In this document: in pieces, positions 17,604 through 27,717 of the stretch
How positions within the stretch are numbered: the first letter of the stretch is position 1
How the letters are laid out: the number at the start of each line of letters is the position of its first letter
Assembly (NCBI RefSeq): GCF_024228675.1
Contig: NZ_CP100461.1
Coordinates: forward strand, 62,001 to 126,000
Reading direction: 5' to 3'
Length of the DNA stretch: 64,000 nt
From: Salinigranum marinum
GTDB lineage: Archaea > Halobacteriota > Halobacteria > Halobacteriales > Haloferacaceae
Translations under genes and position numbers: made by a program
Notes under the pieces: generated by a model
What the model saw: only the letters and a program-made list of their open reading frames with translations
The model's database searches: none
Told to the model about the DNA's origin: nothing

Positions 17604-17835
17604 GTTCGTGGGAGAGCGCGATGGAATAATATTCGAGAGGAGTTCGATCACCGATCCGATCGTAGATATTACTTCAGAGGTTTGCTATCGGAATATCGAC
17701 ACTATTGCCGCTCAGCAAAAATCAAAACAATCGATCGAAGAACAGGACACAGCTAGACTCCCTGATACACTGACTCCGGGTAAGAGAACTCACACTAATA
17801 TTGATAACAATTCTAAGACAGACCAAGCGGTCGGG

Positions 17836-18591
17836 TCACGTTTCGTTTTTGTCACAAGATCGCCCCGACACGAGCCCGACGAGGCGACCGGAACCACTGG
17901 CGAGGGTCCCTCCCAACTTTATCAACGTGAGTTTCGGGGTGCGGCGTACAAATCCTCTCGGATTAACGAACGTTTTTAACGTATAGTACCACTGTTTACT
18001 CGGTCGAACCCCTCTTTTACACCAGTAGTACGGTGTCTGTTTCTCTAGTTTGTACTGCTTCTTCCAGTATCCGCGGACGGAGTCCGCGTACGGGTGGTAT
18101 ACCACGATTTCCGGGTCATAATATATCTGGTGCTCTTCGATGACCCGGTCGGCTAACTCCTTCTCTTCGTGTCCCCACCCCATGTTTTCGTCCCACCCAC
18201 CCACTGCTTCGAGCACTTCCTTCCGGAGCGCCATATTACATCCCCAGAACCGAGTGACGTATCGCGAGCTGTCTCCGAAGTCGTAATGAGTCGCCAACTC
18301 TCTCGCGAATACGTCGTCGCGTGGATGAATCGTCCGCCCGGCGAGCGCCACTTCGGTTTCGAGTGCCTCCGAGACACGACTCAGATAGTCTTCACGTGGT
18401 CGAGAGTCATCATCCAAGAAGACGATCTTGTCCGACTGCGCCGCCCGTACGCCCTCGTTTCGGGCCTTCGTGACCGGGTACTCGTCCTGAATCAGGACTT
18501 CGTAATCCTCGAACTCACCCCGTTTGAGACATTCCACGACCTCTATTTCGTCCGGGTGTTTTAATGTTGGAACAACTACACTAATGTCCAT
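17836..18591 (-). CDS. Family 2 glycosyltransferase
   Basis: A 251-residue GT-A enzyme: VVVPTLKHPDEI at the N-terminus, the metal-binding FLDDDSRP at about residue 77, RTIHPRDD, acceptor-side GGWDENMGWGHEEKEL at about 135, and a basic C-terminal region (KKQYKLEKQTPYYWCKRG). It has no membrane segment, so it probably acts at the cytoplasmic face on a lipid-linked sugar. It is shorter than most GT2 proteins but complete in motifs. It lies in a leftward series with the oxidoreductase and FG-GAP genes, and upstream of the broken GT-C gene. Confidence 0.85.
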   Translation of the reverse strand: MDISVVVPTLKHPDEIEVVECLKRGEFEDYEVLIQDEYPVTKARNEGVRAAQSDKIVFLDDDSRPREDYLSRVSEALETEVALAGRTIHPRDDVFARELATHYDFGDSSRYVTRFWGCNMALRKEVLEAVGGWDENMGWGHEEKELADRVIEEHQIYYDPEIVVYHPYADSVRGYWKKQYKLEKQTPYYWCKRGVRPSKQWYYTLKTFVNPRGFVRRTPKLTLIKLGGTLASGSGRLVGLVSGRSCDKNET

Positions 18592-18763
18592 TTGTGTCTG
18601 TATACTAACCGTAATGGGAACAATCGAGATAAATGCACCTCAACACGGCACGGGTTTGCCAGTTCGGACCCCGCGCAAACGTTTCACTCATCGGCCTCAC
18701 CACGAGAGCGTCCCTCTCGATCTTTGAGTTGAGTGTGGGGTCATCGATCAAGGAGTAGTTTAC

Positions 18764-19912
18764 TTATCGGGTCACGGGGAGTTCACCGGCATCGACCAAC
18801 TCCTCCAGCGGGTTCGAGTCGATCTCAAGCGGCAGAGAGACCCGCCCACGACGACGGGCAGACTCCCACGCCGCGAAAATGAGTTCCGTCGCTTGAAGCG
18901 CGTTCGCGGCCGATAGTTCGGATTCTCTGTCCTCGTCTAGAGACCTGACAACCTCTTCGATCGCTCGGTCGATGAACGTCGGGTTGCCGGACGGCAATCG
19001 GTCAGGGGACACGAGCGGGATCCGATCACCGACGAACTGGACGGCGGCGACGAACCGGGTCGTCGTCGGCCCGTGGACCGTATCGCCTTCCGTGTCGACT
19101 GTCAACCAGCCGTCGGTCGACGTTGACCTGAACCGAAGTGGAGGCCCTTCCCGATGACCGATCTCGATGACTCCCTCGCTCCCGATCAGTCGCATCTGAC
19201 TTTGAAGAAGGCTTCCTGTACCGGTCGACGCCAAGCCTTTCACGCCGTTTCGATACTCCCACTGGACGAGCGCTTGGTTCTCGTTGTGCATCCCGAACTG
19301 GACGTTCTTCGTGGAGTAGTCGATCTGGCCGAGCACCCACTCGATCGGTTCCTGATCAGTAAAGTACCCACAGAGGTCGAACAGATGTGACCCGTAGTCG
19401 TAGAGGTTGTCACCTCCGACCTCGATGCGGCGTAGCTCTCCGATTTCCTCGCGCGCGAGGAGTGCCTTCGCCTTTCTGAACGGATGGCCGAAGCGTCGCT
19501 GGTGATTGAACGTGAGTTGGACGTCGTGCACTTCGCAGGCGCGCACCATCTCCCGGCACTCCCCCCACGTGCTGGCCATCGGTTTTTCGCAGTGGATCGC
19601 GTTTACCACGCCGCTCTCAGCACAGCCGATGACGATCTCTGCGTGGATCGCGGGTGGGACGCAGACGCTGACGACGTCCGGTTCGGCCTCTTCGAGCATC
19701 CGCTCGTAGGCCTCGTACACCCGGTCGTCGGGGATGTCGTACTCCTCGGCAAACCGTCGAGCGTTATCGATGACGATGTCCGCGCAAGCGTGGAGCTGAC
19801 AGGACTCGAGACGGTCGTACGCGTCCGCATGACGGTACGCCATCGCGTACCCGTCCGTGTCCGGACTATCCGGATCGGCACCGGTCCCGACAATCGCCAC
19901 TCTGTGGGTCAT
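18764..19912 (-). CDS. Gfo/Idh/MocA-family NAD(P)-dependent oxidoreductase
   Basis: A 382-residue protein. The Rossmann start is VAIVGTGADPDSPDTDGYAM, unusually stretched by an acidic insert after the glycine motif. HCEKPMAS is the family EKP motif with the catalytic Lys, and GGDNLYDYGSHLFDLCGYF is the substrate-side GxH region. Members oxidise or reduce sugars, including UDP-sugars in polysaccharide synthesis. Its setting in the glycan locus suggests nucleotide-sugar conversion. The neighbouring 19913-20082 gap holds no gene. Confidence 0.85.
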   Translation of the reverse strand: MTHRVAIVGTGADPDSPDTDGYAMAYRHADAYDRLESCQLHACADIVIDNARRFAEEYDIPDDRVYEAYERMLEEAEPDVVSVCVPPAIHAEIVIGCAESGVVNAIHCEKPMASTWGECREMVRACEVHDVQLTFNHQRRFGHPFRKAKALLAREEIGELRRIEVGGDNLYDYGSHLFDLCGYFTDQEPIEWVLGQIDYSTKNVQFGMHNENQALVQWEYRNGVKGLASTGTGSLLQSQMRLIGSEGVIEIGHREGPPLRFRSTSTDGWLTVDTEGDTVHGPTTTRFVAAVQFVGDRIPLVSPDRLPSGNPTFIDRAIEEVVRSLDEDRESELSAANALQATELIFAAWESARRRGRVSLPLEIDSNPLEELVDAGELPVTR

Positions 19913-20082
19913 TCATTGGAGAACAACTAACGAGTTGCACAAAAGTGATACTGTTTCGACCAGTGAATCTCCTCGGAAACGAATCCGAGGCGATCGTCTT
20001 GCCTCCCAGAAGATGGTGGAGCAACGGCTGAGTCGCTTCGCTCCTCCCTTCTCGGCTGAGAGCCGGTGCTTCGCCTCCGCTG

Positions 20083-21258
20083 TCAGGGCTCATTGTACCA
20101 GACGTCGACGTGTGCATCGTTCGGCGTCGGTCCGTACGACTTCCCGGCGATGTCGAGCCGACCGTCGTCGTTCAGGTCAATCACCTTCGCCTCGTGCGTC
20201 GCAACACCGTGAGCGACGACCATCTCCTCGAAGTTTCCTTGACCGTCGTTCCTGAAGAGGTAGTGTTCCGGATCTTCGTTGCCACTGATCCCCATCTCGG
20301 CGACGTAGACGTCGAGCGAACCGGATCCTGTGAAGTCACCCACCTGGAGCGAGTGGGGGTTCATGAGCCCGTCGTGAAGGAACGTTCCACTCCAGCCGTC
20401 CCCGTCACGGTCAAACCAGGCGACCCGTCCCAGCCGGGAGCCGAGTGCCGGCGAGTCGCCCTCCGAATAGACGAGCTCCAGTTCCCCATCGCCGTCTAAA
20501 TCGCCGACCGCAACCCGGTTGTCGTCCCAATCCGTCGCTACCGACTCACGCATCCACTGTTCGTCGAACGAATCGGGCTGGTGATAGATCTGTGTCCCCG
20601 CGAGGATCTCTGTCCGTCCGTCGCCGTCGACGTCGACGATCTCGAGACCTTCGACACGGATGTCGTCGTCGACGATATGAAGCCCCGACTCGGGCCACGG
20701 CTCTCTCCGGGGGTCGTCGGGAACGTCGTAATAAAACACCGTCTCGCTCTCCTGTGACAGTCCGACCAACTCGGCCTCGCCGTCGTCGTCGACATCGCCG
20801 AACGCCACGTCGTGGTACTTTTCGAACGTCCCCGTGAGGTGGTGTGTCGTCCACTCGTCGCGCGGATCGGCTGGTTGCTCGAACCAGTAGACGTTGTGAT
20901 CGTTGATTCCCTCGCCGGAGATCAGGTCGAGGCGTCCGTCCCCGGTGACGTCGTGTAACGTCCCGGCAACGTCGAGTTTGAGCGTGGAATCCGACGAAAT
21001 CGTGTGCCGCTCCCACCCAGGGTTCTCGTACCAGAAGAGTTTGGTCTGCGTCTCGTGAACGGGACGGACTTGCCGCTCAACGAGCGATCGAAGCCGCTTG
21101 AGGAGCGGGTCACCTCGCGTGATCGGCTCTCGGCCGAACGGACCGTGTCCTCCGACGATGATGTCCGGACGTCCGTTGCCAGTGAGATCGGTCGGTAGAC
21201 AGAATCCGAGATGGTCACACGGTGGATCTGAGTCGACTCGTTCGTGGCGAAAGTGCAT
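20083..21258 (-). CDS. FG-GAP/VCBS-repeat beta-propeller protein without visible signal peptide
   Basis: A 391-residue protein with about seven repeats, each holding a calcium-loop-like motif: DLTGNGRPDI, DVTGDGRLDL, DVDDDGEAEL, DVDGDGRTEI, DLDGDGELEL, DFTGSGSLDV, DLNDDGRLDI. Such repeats fold as a bladed propeller binding Ca2+ and often sugars or proteins. Related proteins are usually secreted, but this starts MHFRHERVDSDPPCDHLGFC with no Sec or Tat signal. A TATA element (21285-21293) sits about 30 nt before the ATG, supporting this start. It may act inside the cell in glycan assembly or leave by an unknown route. Confidence 0.8.
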   Translation of the reverse strand: MHFRHERVDSDPPCDHLGFCLPTDLTGNGRPDIIVGGHGPFGREPITRGDPLLKRLRSLVERQVRPVHETQTKLFWYENPGWERHTISSDSTLKLDVAGTLHDVTGDGRLDLISGEGINDHNVYWFEQPADPRDEWTTHHLTGTFEKYHDVAFGDVDDDGEAELVGLSQESETVFYYDVPDDPRREPWPESGLHIVDDDIRVEGLEIVDVDGDGRTEILAGTQIYHQPDSFDEQWMRESVATDWDDNRVAVGDLDGDGELELVYSEGDSPALGSRLGRVAWFDRDGDGWSGTFLHDGLMNPHSLQVGDFTGSGSLDVYVAEMGISGNEDPEHYLFRNDGQGNFEEMVVAHGVATHEAKVIDLNDDGRLDIAGKSYGPTPNDAHVDVWYNEP

Positions 21259-21597
21259 TCACCGACTCTTGTTCCAACTAACAGATAATAATTGATGTAT
21301 GCCATCCGACGATATCGATATCTCAGCACGCTCCTGTCGACCCACGGCTTCGGGTGCGTTCGTCCATTGTGATCCGACAGTTAGCCGCTCTCTTCATAAC
21401 GAGGTCGCGGCGTCTATGCGAGCGTGTTTGAACTTCGACAACCACACCGCCTCGAGAGTATCGTCTGAAGATCACGTGTCACTAATATAGCTGCCGAGGG
21501 AGAACTCAAGCAGTGATGAAACGATGGACGCCGATCGATCGGTGGTGGATCGCTTGTGCGCTCCCCCTAGCCACGAGTCCACCTCGATCCGAAGACG

Positions 21598-23550
21598 ATG
21601 GACCGGCCGGCGTCGTCGAAGTCACGGCCGGGCCTCTTGACCACCGACCGAGCCCAACTGACCGACCGGCTTCTCGGTCCGCGCACACGAGACGTCCTCA
21701 TGCTCCCTGATCCGATGCGAACACACAATACAGACACAGACGATACGGCCTCGCTCGACTCGTTCTCACGACACGCCGTCGACGGACCACTCACGAGGGC
21801 GAAATTAACACTGTGTACGATATCGAACCTCCGCCGCCAACAGCTGCTCGGCGTTATCGAACGGAAGGCAAGACACGCGGTCGTCCCGCGGCTGCCGGTC
21901 GACTTCGACCAGTGGTACACGCGGCGAGTTCCCGATCCCCTGCGGGTGTCGCTCAGTCCACTACAGGCGGCCACCGACGCGCTCAGCCGGTGTCTCCTGC
22001 CTCGAACGAAACAGTCGCACCGGTCGGATCTCAACGCGTTCGATGAGGGGACGTTGGCGTTCATCGGCGAAACGGTGGAACTCGACGCCGACCGAACGAT
22101 CGAGTGGGAGAACAGCCAGCTCTCCGATGTTCCGCTGCTTTGGTGGCTGAAGTTCCAATCGCTCGAAGTGCTGGACTGGTTCTTGTTCGGCGAGGGAGCC
22201 CCGGCTCGGAGCGCGGAGTTCGTTTCGGAGGTACTCGATCCGTGGCTGCGAACGATGGTGTCGAGAACGACCATCGGGTCGTCCGAATACCTCCGACGTG
22301 ACTGGATCCCGCACGCGGTTTCCCTGCGGATCATGCGACTCTGTCGGTACTGTGCGTGGCTCGCCGCCAACGACATGCTGGCCACTCGCGGGTTTATTTT
22401 AGCGTTCACGTACAAGAACGCGCTCTTCCTTCGAAACCACATCGAACACGACGTCGGGGGCAATCACCTCGTAGAGAACGCAGTCGCGCTACTTATGGCT
22501 GGGCTCGTTTTCGACGATTCAGCCGAGTGGGTGGAGACCGGAGAGCAGTTACTCGTCGAATCCGCGGAGACGCAGTTCCTCGCTGACGGTGGTCATTTCG
22601 AGCGGAGCCCCATGTACCACGTCATGGTTCTCACGAGGTACCTGACGGCAGTTGATCTGCTGGATGGGTACGAACGACCAGTTCCCACACGACTTCGAAC
22701 GACGGCTCGGGAGGCCACTGTGTTTCTCAGAGACCTCACACCGCCCGATGGACGGATTCCGCTGTTGAACGACTCCGTCTTCGACGAAATGCTGGCCATC
22801 CCCGAGGTGCTCGATTATGCGGACTTCTTGGGGATCCAGAGTGACGACAGTGGCTCCGAACTCGGTGCATCAGGGTACTACTGGCTCGGGGAAGGCGCTG
22901 ATCGAATGCTCGTCGACGGAGGGGCGGTCGGACCCCCACACCTTCCCGGCCACTCCCACGTAGACCTCTTGAGCGTCATGTTGTGGCTCGACGGTCAGCG
23001 GGTGCTCACCGATACCGGCGTTTACCAGTACGTGGCTGACAGACGACGGGTGTACGCGAGAAGCGTTCAGGCACACAACTCCGTTCGAGTCGGCAACTCG
23101 GGGCCGATCGAGGTCGGCGGCCAGTATCTCATGGGTTCCCGTGTCGACCCCGAGGTCGTCTCGTATCGCAACGATGACAACGGGGAGTTCGTCGGACGCT
23201 ACCGAACGAAGCGTCTCTTTTCACCTGGATACCAACATACGCGCAGCATCACCACTGATCGACACACCTGGGCTGTGACGGACTCCATCTCGGGAGAGCC
23301 AAATCAACCGATCACGTCACGCCTCCATTTTCACCCGGATACGACCGTCGAACCGCAGGGTGAGAACGACTTCAGTATCCTCCGTCAGTCCGGGTCGCTA
23401 CTGGGACACCTCACCGTCGACACGCATATTGAGGCGGAGCTGCTCCGCACGCCGTACTTCCCTCGATTTGGTGAACAGCGTGGACGAGACACGGTCGAAC
23501 TCGGGTACCGAGTCGGGAGAAACGGGTTCTCAATCTCGCTCCCGGAGTGA
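21598..23550 (+). CDS. Heparinase II/III-family polysaccharide lyase-like protein
   Basis: A 650-residue protein. The N-terminal part contains LTLCTISNLRRQQLLGVIER, seen in heparinase II/III N-terminal helical domains. Mid-protein NHLVENAVALLMAGLVF, FERSPMYHVMVL and PHLPGHSHVDLLSVMLWL carry the His/Tyr residues expected of the lyase active site, and the C-terminal beta domain follows (about 440-650). No signal peptide is seen at any candidate start; the first 40 residues are low quality and the true start may be ATG 21703 or 21715. In polysaccharide loci such proteins trim or degrade uronate-containing chains. The 21259-21597 gap upstream has no gene. Confidence 0.82.
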   Translation: MDRPASSKSRPGLLTTDRAQLTDRLLGPRTRDVLMLPDPMRTHNTDTDDTASLDSFSRHAVDGPLTRAKLTLCTISNLRRQQLLGVIERKARHAVVPRLPVDFDQWYTRRVPDPLRVSLSPLQAATDALSRCLLPRTKQSHRSDLNAFDEGTLAFIGETVELDADRTIEWENSQLSDVPLLWWLKFQSLEVLDWFLFGEGAPARSAEFVSEVLDPWLRTMVSRTTIGSSEYLRRDWIPHAVSLRIMRLCRYCAWLAANDMLATRGFILAFTYKNALFLRNHIEHDVGGNHLVENAVALLMAGLVFDDSAEWVETGEQLLVESAETQFLADGGHFERSPMYHVMVLTRYLTAVDLLDGYERPVPTRLRTTAREATVFLRDLTPPDGRIPLLNDSVFDEMLAIPEVLDYADFLGIQSDDSGSELGASGYYWLGEGADRMLVDGGAVGPPHLPGHSHVDLLSVMLWLDGQRVLTDTGVYQYVADRRRVYARSVQAHNSVRVGNSGPIEVGGQYLMGSRVDPEVVSYRNDDNGEFVGRYRTKRLFSPGYQHTRSITTDRHTWAVTDSISGEPNQPITSRLHFHPDTTVEPQGENDFSILRQSGSLLGHLTVDTHIEAELLRTPYFPRFGEQRGRDTVELGYRVGRNGFSISLPE

Positions 23551-23710
23551 GTCCGGAGGAACTGGCTCGACGTGGTGATCGACGATGCCGAAGAGGTGGG
23601 GTATGGAACGCTCGTCACGAACTGCGAAGGTCGGGCTAGGGCGACTAGCCGCATGGACGGGGCCTGACCCGGCGTGTGTCGACTCACACAGCCGGATTCT
23701 AATAAACAAG

Positions 23711-23720
23711 AACTATAACT
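23711..23720 (+). promoter_or_regulatory. Putative TATA box of the nucleotidyltransferase gene
   Basis: AACTATAACT is centred 29 nt before the ATG at 23745, which suits a leaderless mRNA. Confidence 0.5.
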
Positions 23721-23744
23721 CTGCTGAGAGCAATCTCGTGTGTA

Positions 23745-24458
23745 ATGAAAGCAGTCGTCTTGGCGGCAGGCGAGGGAACGCGTCTCCGGCCGCTGACCGA
23801 GGACAAACCGAAGGGCATGGTCGAAGTGGACGGCAAACCGATCCTCACGCACTGTTTCGAGCGACTCGCGGAACTAGACGCCACGGAGTTCGTGGTCGTC
23901 GTCGGCTACATGAAAGAGGAGATCATCAGTCACTACGGGGACGAGTTCGAGGGGATACCCATCACGTACGCCCACCAGCGCGAACAGAAGGGGCTCGCCC
24001 ACGCGCTCCTCTGCGTGGAAGAACACATCGACGACGACTTCATGCTCATCTTGGGCGACAACATTTTTGCTGCGAACCTCGACGACGTGGTTCGCCGCCA
24101 GCAGGAAGACCGCGCCGACGCCGCGTTCCTCGTCGAGGAGGTTCCGTGGGAGGAGGCCTCGCGGTACGGTGTCTGTGTGACGAACGACTACGGTGAGATC
24201 ACCGACGTCGTCGAGAAACCGGAGGATCCTCCGTCGAACCTCGTGATGACCGGCTTCTACACGTTTACACCGGCGATCTTCCACGCCTGTGAGTTGGTCC
24301 AACCGTCCAACCGCGGGGAACTGGAGATCAGCGAGGCGATCCACCTGTTGCTCCAGAGCGGTCGGACGATCGACGCCATCGGAATCGAGGGGTGGCGAAT
24401 CGACGTTGGCTACCCCGAAGACCGTGACGAAGCGGAGCGGCGACTTCAAGAGGCGTAG
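23745..24458 (+). CDS. Sugar-1-phosphate nucleotidyltransferase (RfbA/AglF-like)
   Basis: A 237-residue enzyme with VVLAAGEGTRLRPLTEDKPK (nucleotide-binding signature loop and catalytic Lys), LGDNIF (metal Asp), VEKPEDPPSNLVMTGFYTF (sugar binding) and a C-terminal RIDVGYPEDRDEAE. It joins a sugar-1-phosphate to an NTP to make an activated sugar such as UDP-glucose or dTDP-glucose. It is a single catalytic domain without the left-handed helix of GlmU-type proteins. It closely fits AglF-type enzymes of haloarchaeal N-glycosylation, but the sugar is unproven. Confidence 0.88.
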   Translation: MKAVVLAAGEGTRLRPLTEDKPKGMVEVDGKPILTHCFERLAELDATEFVVVVGYMKEEIISHYGDEFEGIPITYAHQREQKGLAHALLCVEEHIDDDFMLILGDNIFAANLDDVVRRQQEDRADAAFLVEEVPWEEASRYGVCVTNDYGEITDVVEKPEDPPSNLVMTGFYTFTPAIFHACELVQPSNRGELEISEAIHLLLQSGRTIDAIGIEGWRIDVGYPEDRDEAERRLQEA

Positions 24459-24618
24459 GCACACGACTCGGCCCGCCCGACACGTTCTCTCCTACGCCGC
24501 TCCGACAGCGGGATCTCACTGATCCGATCCGGTACACCGCGTCGTTGAACCCGAGCACCCCGAGACGTCGTGGGTCAATCCTCGGTGACCGATTCCACGA
24601 GGGGAGTCGTGGGGGCCG

Positions 24619-27600
24619 TTAGAGCGTCTTGGTTTCGGTTTCGATCCGGTTGCTCGTGTCGTTGACAAGCAGACGGATCTCGTCGACGCCGCCGCGGACT
24701 CGGTGTGAGTGGGTGCCGCTGGCACGGCCATCGGAGACCTCTGTCGTCTCTGCAGAGACGGCCGCGCCGCCGGCCAGAAGCAGGGTGACGACCTGGTCGA
24801 GGTCCCCACCCGCGTCGGCTACGGTCCAGTCAACATCGTACCGGTTCCAGCTCGGGTTCCCTCTGTCAGTCACGGCGAACTGTTCGATGGTGGGATCATT
24901 TGCCGTGATCACACTCACGGTGCTGTTCGCCGTGTTGCCTGCACTGTCTGTCACGCGGGCCTCGAGACTGTGCGCACCGTCAGCGACCGTGGTCGAGTCC
25001 CAGGTGGCCTGATAGTAGCCGGAGCTCGAACTGTACTCCGTCGCCGTCCAATCGCCGCCGTCCACGCGGTAATCGACGGCGAGAGAGCCGGCGGCGTCTT
25101 CGCGGTCACTCGCATCGAGTCGGAGCGCGACGGTCTCGCTCACCTTCGTATCAGCGCTGGGTGTCTCCCACGAGAGGCTGGGCGCAGTGTCGCGGTCGGC
25201 GAACGGCGCGGACCTGCCATCGGTCGCAACGCTGAAATAGTCCCACTGTTGTGTGTCGGTCGACCAACCACCAACGCCGACCCATCCGGCGTCCGGGATG
25301 CTCGTGTCTTTCACTTCGAGGTTCCACTCAGTCGGCTCGTCGTCACTGTAGGGCCAGTAACGAGCTCGAATTCGGTCTCCCTCGACGTTGAACCGAACGA
25401 ACAACCACTCGTCGAGAGGGCTGTCGATGTTTTCAGCTGCGAGGAGTTCGGATCCTCCGCTGTCGTACTTTGCGACCTCGAACGTGAACGGATCACGGAA
25501 CGTCGTGAAATAGGCCGTCTCGTTGCCGCTCGTTCCCGTCCCGCGGCCGTACAACCGACACCATGAGGACGACGAATCGTCGTTTCTCGGGACCCGGACT
25601 AGTCCGAGGACGTCGACGTCTTTCGCCGTTCCGACGCTGTTCCACGACAGCCCGTGGCGCCCTGCAGATTCGGCTGCGAGTTCCAGAACCGCATCGTCGT
25701 CGTTGGACGACATCGCGGTTGCCGACCAGTCGGTCTGGCTCGACGCCCACTGAGGCGTCCACGCGTCGAAGATCGACGGCACGGTGTTACCCGGTCCGCT
25801 GACGTCCGATATCGGAACGTCCGGTGATGCGCCGCCGACACCGACACCGAGATAATCGAACTGCTGGCTGTCCGACGGGAAGCCACCGACGCCGACCCAT
25901 CCGCCAGCCGCGATGTCGGAATCCGTCGTCTGTATGTGCCAGTCGTCGGGCTCAGAGTCGCCGTACCTCCAGTGTTTCAATCCGACGGTCTCCTCCTCCA
26001 CCCGAAACCTCGTCCAGTACCACGTGTCGGGCTCGGGAATGCTAGATGTCTCGACAGTGGTCGAAGAGCCGTCTTGGTACTGATGAACGGCAAACCCACT
26101 GTCATCGTTTAATGCGGCGAAGTACGCGGTTTCCTCGTCCGTCCCGCGCACGTACGACCGACACCAGTCGGAGAGATCGTCGGAGTTAGTCGGGACACGG
26201 ACCAGTGCCAGTACCTCCACATCCGTGGCTTCTCCAACGTCATCCCACGAGAGGGCGTGTCGTCCCGCCGAACTCGGTGCCAACTCCAAGACCCTACCGC
26301 CGAAGTTCGACTCCGCCGAAGAGAGTATCCAGTCGTCGGCACTGCTCGCCCACTTCGGCGTGAAACTGTCGAGAGAGGTGTCCGCGAAATCCGTAGTGAA
26401 TACCGCTGGCTCGCGGCCGGAAGACGGTTCCGTAGCTTCGGGGGAGTCACTACCGACCTCACTCCGACTCGGGACGACCGGCTCGTACGGGTCGGCACCG
26501 ACCTCTTGGGTCTGGACGGAGATACCACCCGTGTCACCGAGGTCGCCGCTGTTGTCATCTCGGCGAAGCGTTCCGATACTCCCGTCGGAATCAGGAGTTG
26601 CAAACACGTCCCCGTCCGTCCCGTGGACGGAGAGCCGATCGATGTCAACGGATTTCATGGCGGTCGTTTCGTCCTGCACTGCGGCGGCGTCTCTCAGGCG
26701 ACAGGCGTTGTGTATCGCGATGAGATCGCCCTTCACCGAGACGGGGGTGTCGCGGAACTTGATGGCGGTAAAATCGTAATCGTGTCCTTCGACGTTGTTC
26801 AGGGTTACTGTCGGCTCGACGTCACCCCGCTCGGTGATCCGGTTGATGAGGTGCCGGCCGTGGAATGGGTCGCCGTTCGAGTCGGTCAACCCGTCGCCTC
26901 CGACGTTCTCCTCGAGGAACTCCGTTTTCGCCTTGTGATAGACGTTCGTGATATCGAGCTCGCCGCCGGCGGAGAGTTTGACCAACCCGGTGCCGGTTCC
27001 TTCGGCGTAACAGTTCGCTAGTTTCGCGGTCCCGTCATTGTATCGCCAATTGAACGCGAAACTCGCGATGTTCAGGAACTCACAGTCCTTCGCGATGATC
27101 GTTTTGCCGCTCGGGCAGTGGGTTTCGATGGCGTGTCCGGAGGCCCCGTCTTTACGTGACTGAATACCACACTCACGAAAGGTACAGCGATCGAACGTGC
27201 ACTCTTCTTCGCGGAGTCGAGTCGCCGACGAGTACCACTCGCTCCAGAGGACGTTCGTGAACGTCCACGTACCCCCCGTGATGTCGTCCGACTGGAGATC
27301 AATCGCTCGACTCGACCGTCCCGCATCCACGAGATTACCGAGTTGGTAGGCGTTCCCGTGTAGTTCGATGTCGCTTATTCTCACGGACCCATGCCCGGCC
27401 CCACCGTCGCGGTCGTAGAACATCAGGGTGTGGGACTGGCTATCCGGCATATGTTCGGTGAGCGCCAGTCGCGACTTCGTCGGACCTGCGCCAGCGATCG
27501 AAATCCCGCGCGGCTCTCGCGGCCCAAACAGGAGTAACTCGTATCCGTCTGTTCCTACATAAAACTCTCCTTCTGGGACGTACACTACCCCCCCGGTGCC

Positions 27601-27717
27601 AGCAGCGTTGGCCGCGTCACGAACTGCCATGAGGTTCCGTTCCGCCGTGGCGAGATCCGGATCCTCCGGATTCGGTTCCGCACCGTAGTCGGTGATCCGT
27701 TCGATACTTAACGTCAT
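24619..27717 (-). CDS. Large parallel beta-helix (pectate-lyase-like) protein with two lectin-like modules
   Basis: A 1032-residue protein from ATG 27717. Residues about 1-430 form a right-handed beta-helix of the pectate-lyase superfamily: SIERITDYGAEPNPEDPD, GGVVYVPEGEFYVG, GASGHAIETH, FNWRYNDG. Two homologous modules of about 190 residues follow (each with KWASS/QWASS...W, AGRH.LSW, WVGVGG, Q..DY), concanavalin-like in look. A YRVDGGDW..TEY Ig-like domain and a final beta domain end it. The paralogue at 30839-32284 has its Tat signal fused; here the signal lies in another frame just upstream (27714-27887), overlapping this start by ATGA. As written, the main chain has no export signal. Confidence 0.82.
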   Translation of the reverse strand: MTLSIERITDYGAEPNPEDPDLATAERNLMAVRDAANAAGTGGVVYVPEGEFYVGTDGYELLLFGPREPRGISIAGAGPTKSRLALTEHMPDSQSHTLMFYDRDGGAGHGSVRISDIELHGNAYQLGNLVDAGRSSRAIDLQSDDITGGTWTFTNVLWSEWYSSATRLREEECTFDRCTFRECGIQSRKDGASGHAIETHCPSGKTIIAKDCEFLNIASFAFNWRYNDGTAKLANCYAEGTGTGLVKLSAGGELDITNVYHKAKTEFLEENVGGDGLTDSNGDPFHGRHLINRITERGDVEPTVTLNNVEGHDYDFTAIKFRDTPVSVKGDLIAIHNACRLRDAAAVQDETTAMKSVDIDRLSVHGTDGDVFATPDSDGSIGTLRRDDNSGDLGDTGGISVQTQEVGADPYEPVVPSRSEVGSDSPEATEPSSGREPAVFTTDFADTSLDSFTPKWASSADDWILSSAESNFGGRVLELAPSSAGRHALSWDDVGEATDVEVLALVRVPTNSDDLSDWCRSYVRGTDEETAYFAALNDDSGFAVHQYQDGSSTTVETSSIPEPDTWYWTRFRVEEETVGLKHWRYGDSEPDDWHIQTTDSDIAAGGWVGVGGFPSDSQQFDYLGVGVGGASPDVPISDVSGPGNTVPSIFDAWTPQWASSQTDWSATAMSSNDDDAVLELAAESAGRHGLSWNSVGTAKDVDVLGLVRVPRNDDSSSSWCRLYGRGTGTSGNETAYFTTFRDPFTFEVAKYDSGGSELLAAENIDSPLDEWLFVRFNVEGDRIRARYWPYSDDEPTEWNLEVKDTSIPDAGWVGVGGWSTDTQQWDYFSVATDGRSAPFADRDTAPSLSWETPSADTKVSETVALRLDASDREDAAGSLAVDYRVDGGDWTATEYSSSSGYYQATWDSTTVADGAHSLEARVTDSAGNTANSTVSVITANDPTIEQFAVTDRGNPSWNRYDVDWTVADAGGDLDQVVTLLLAGGAAVSAETTEVSDGRASGTHSHRVRGGVDEIRLLVNDTSNRIETETKTL

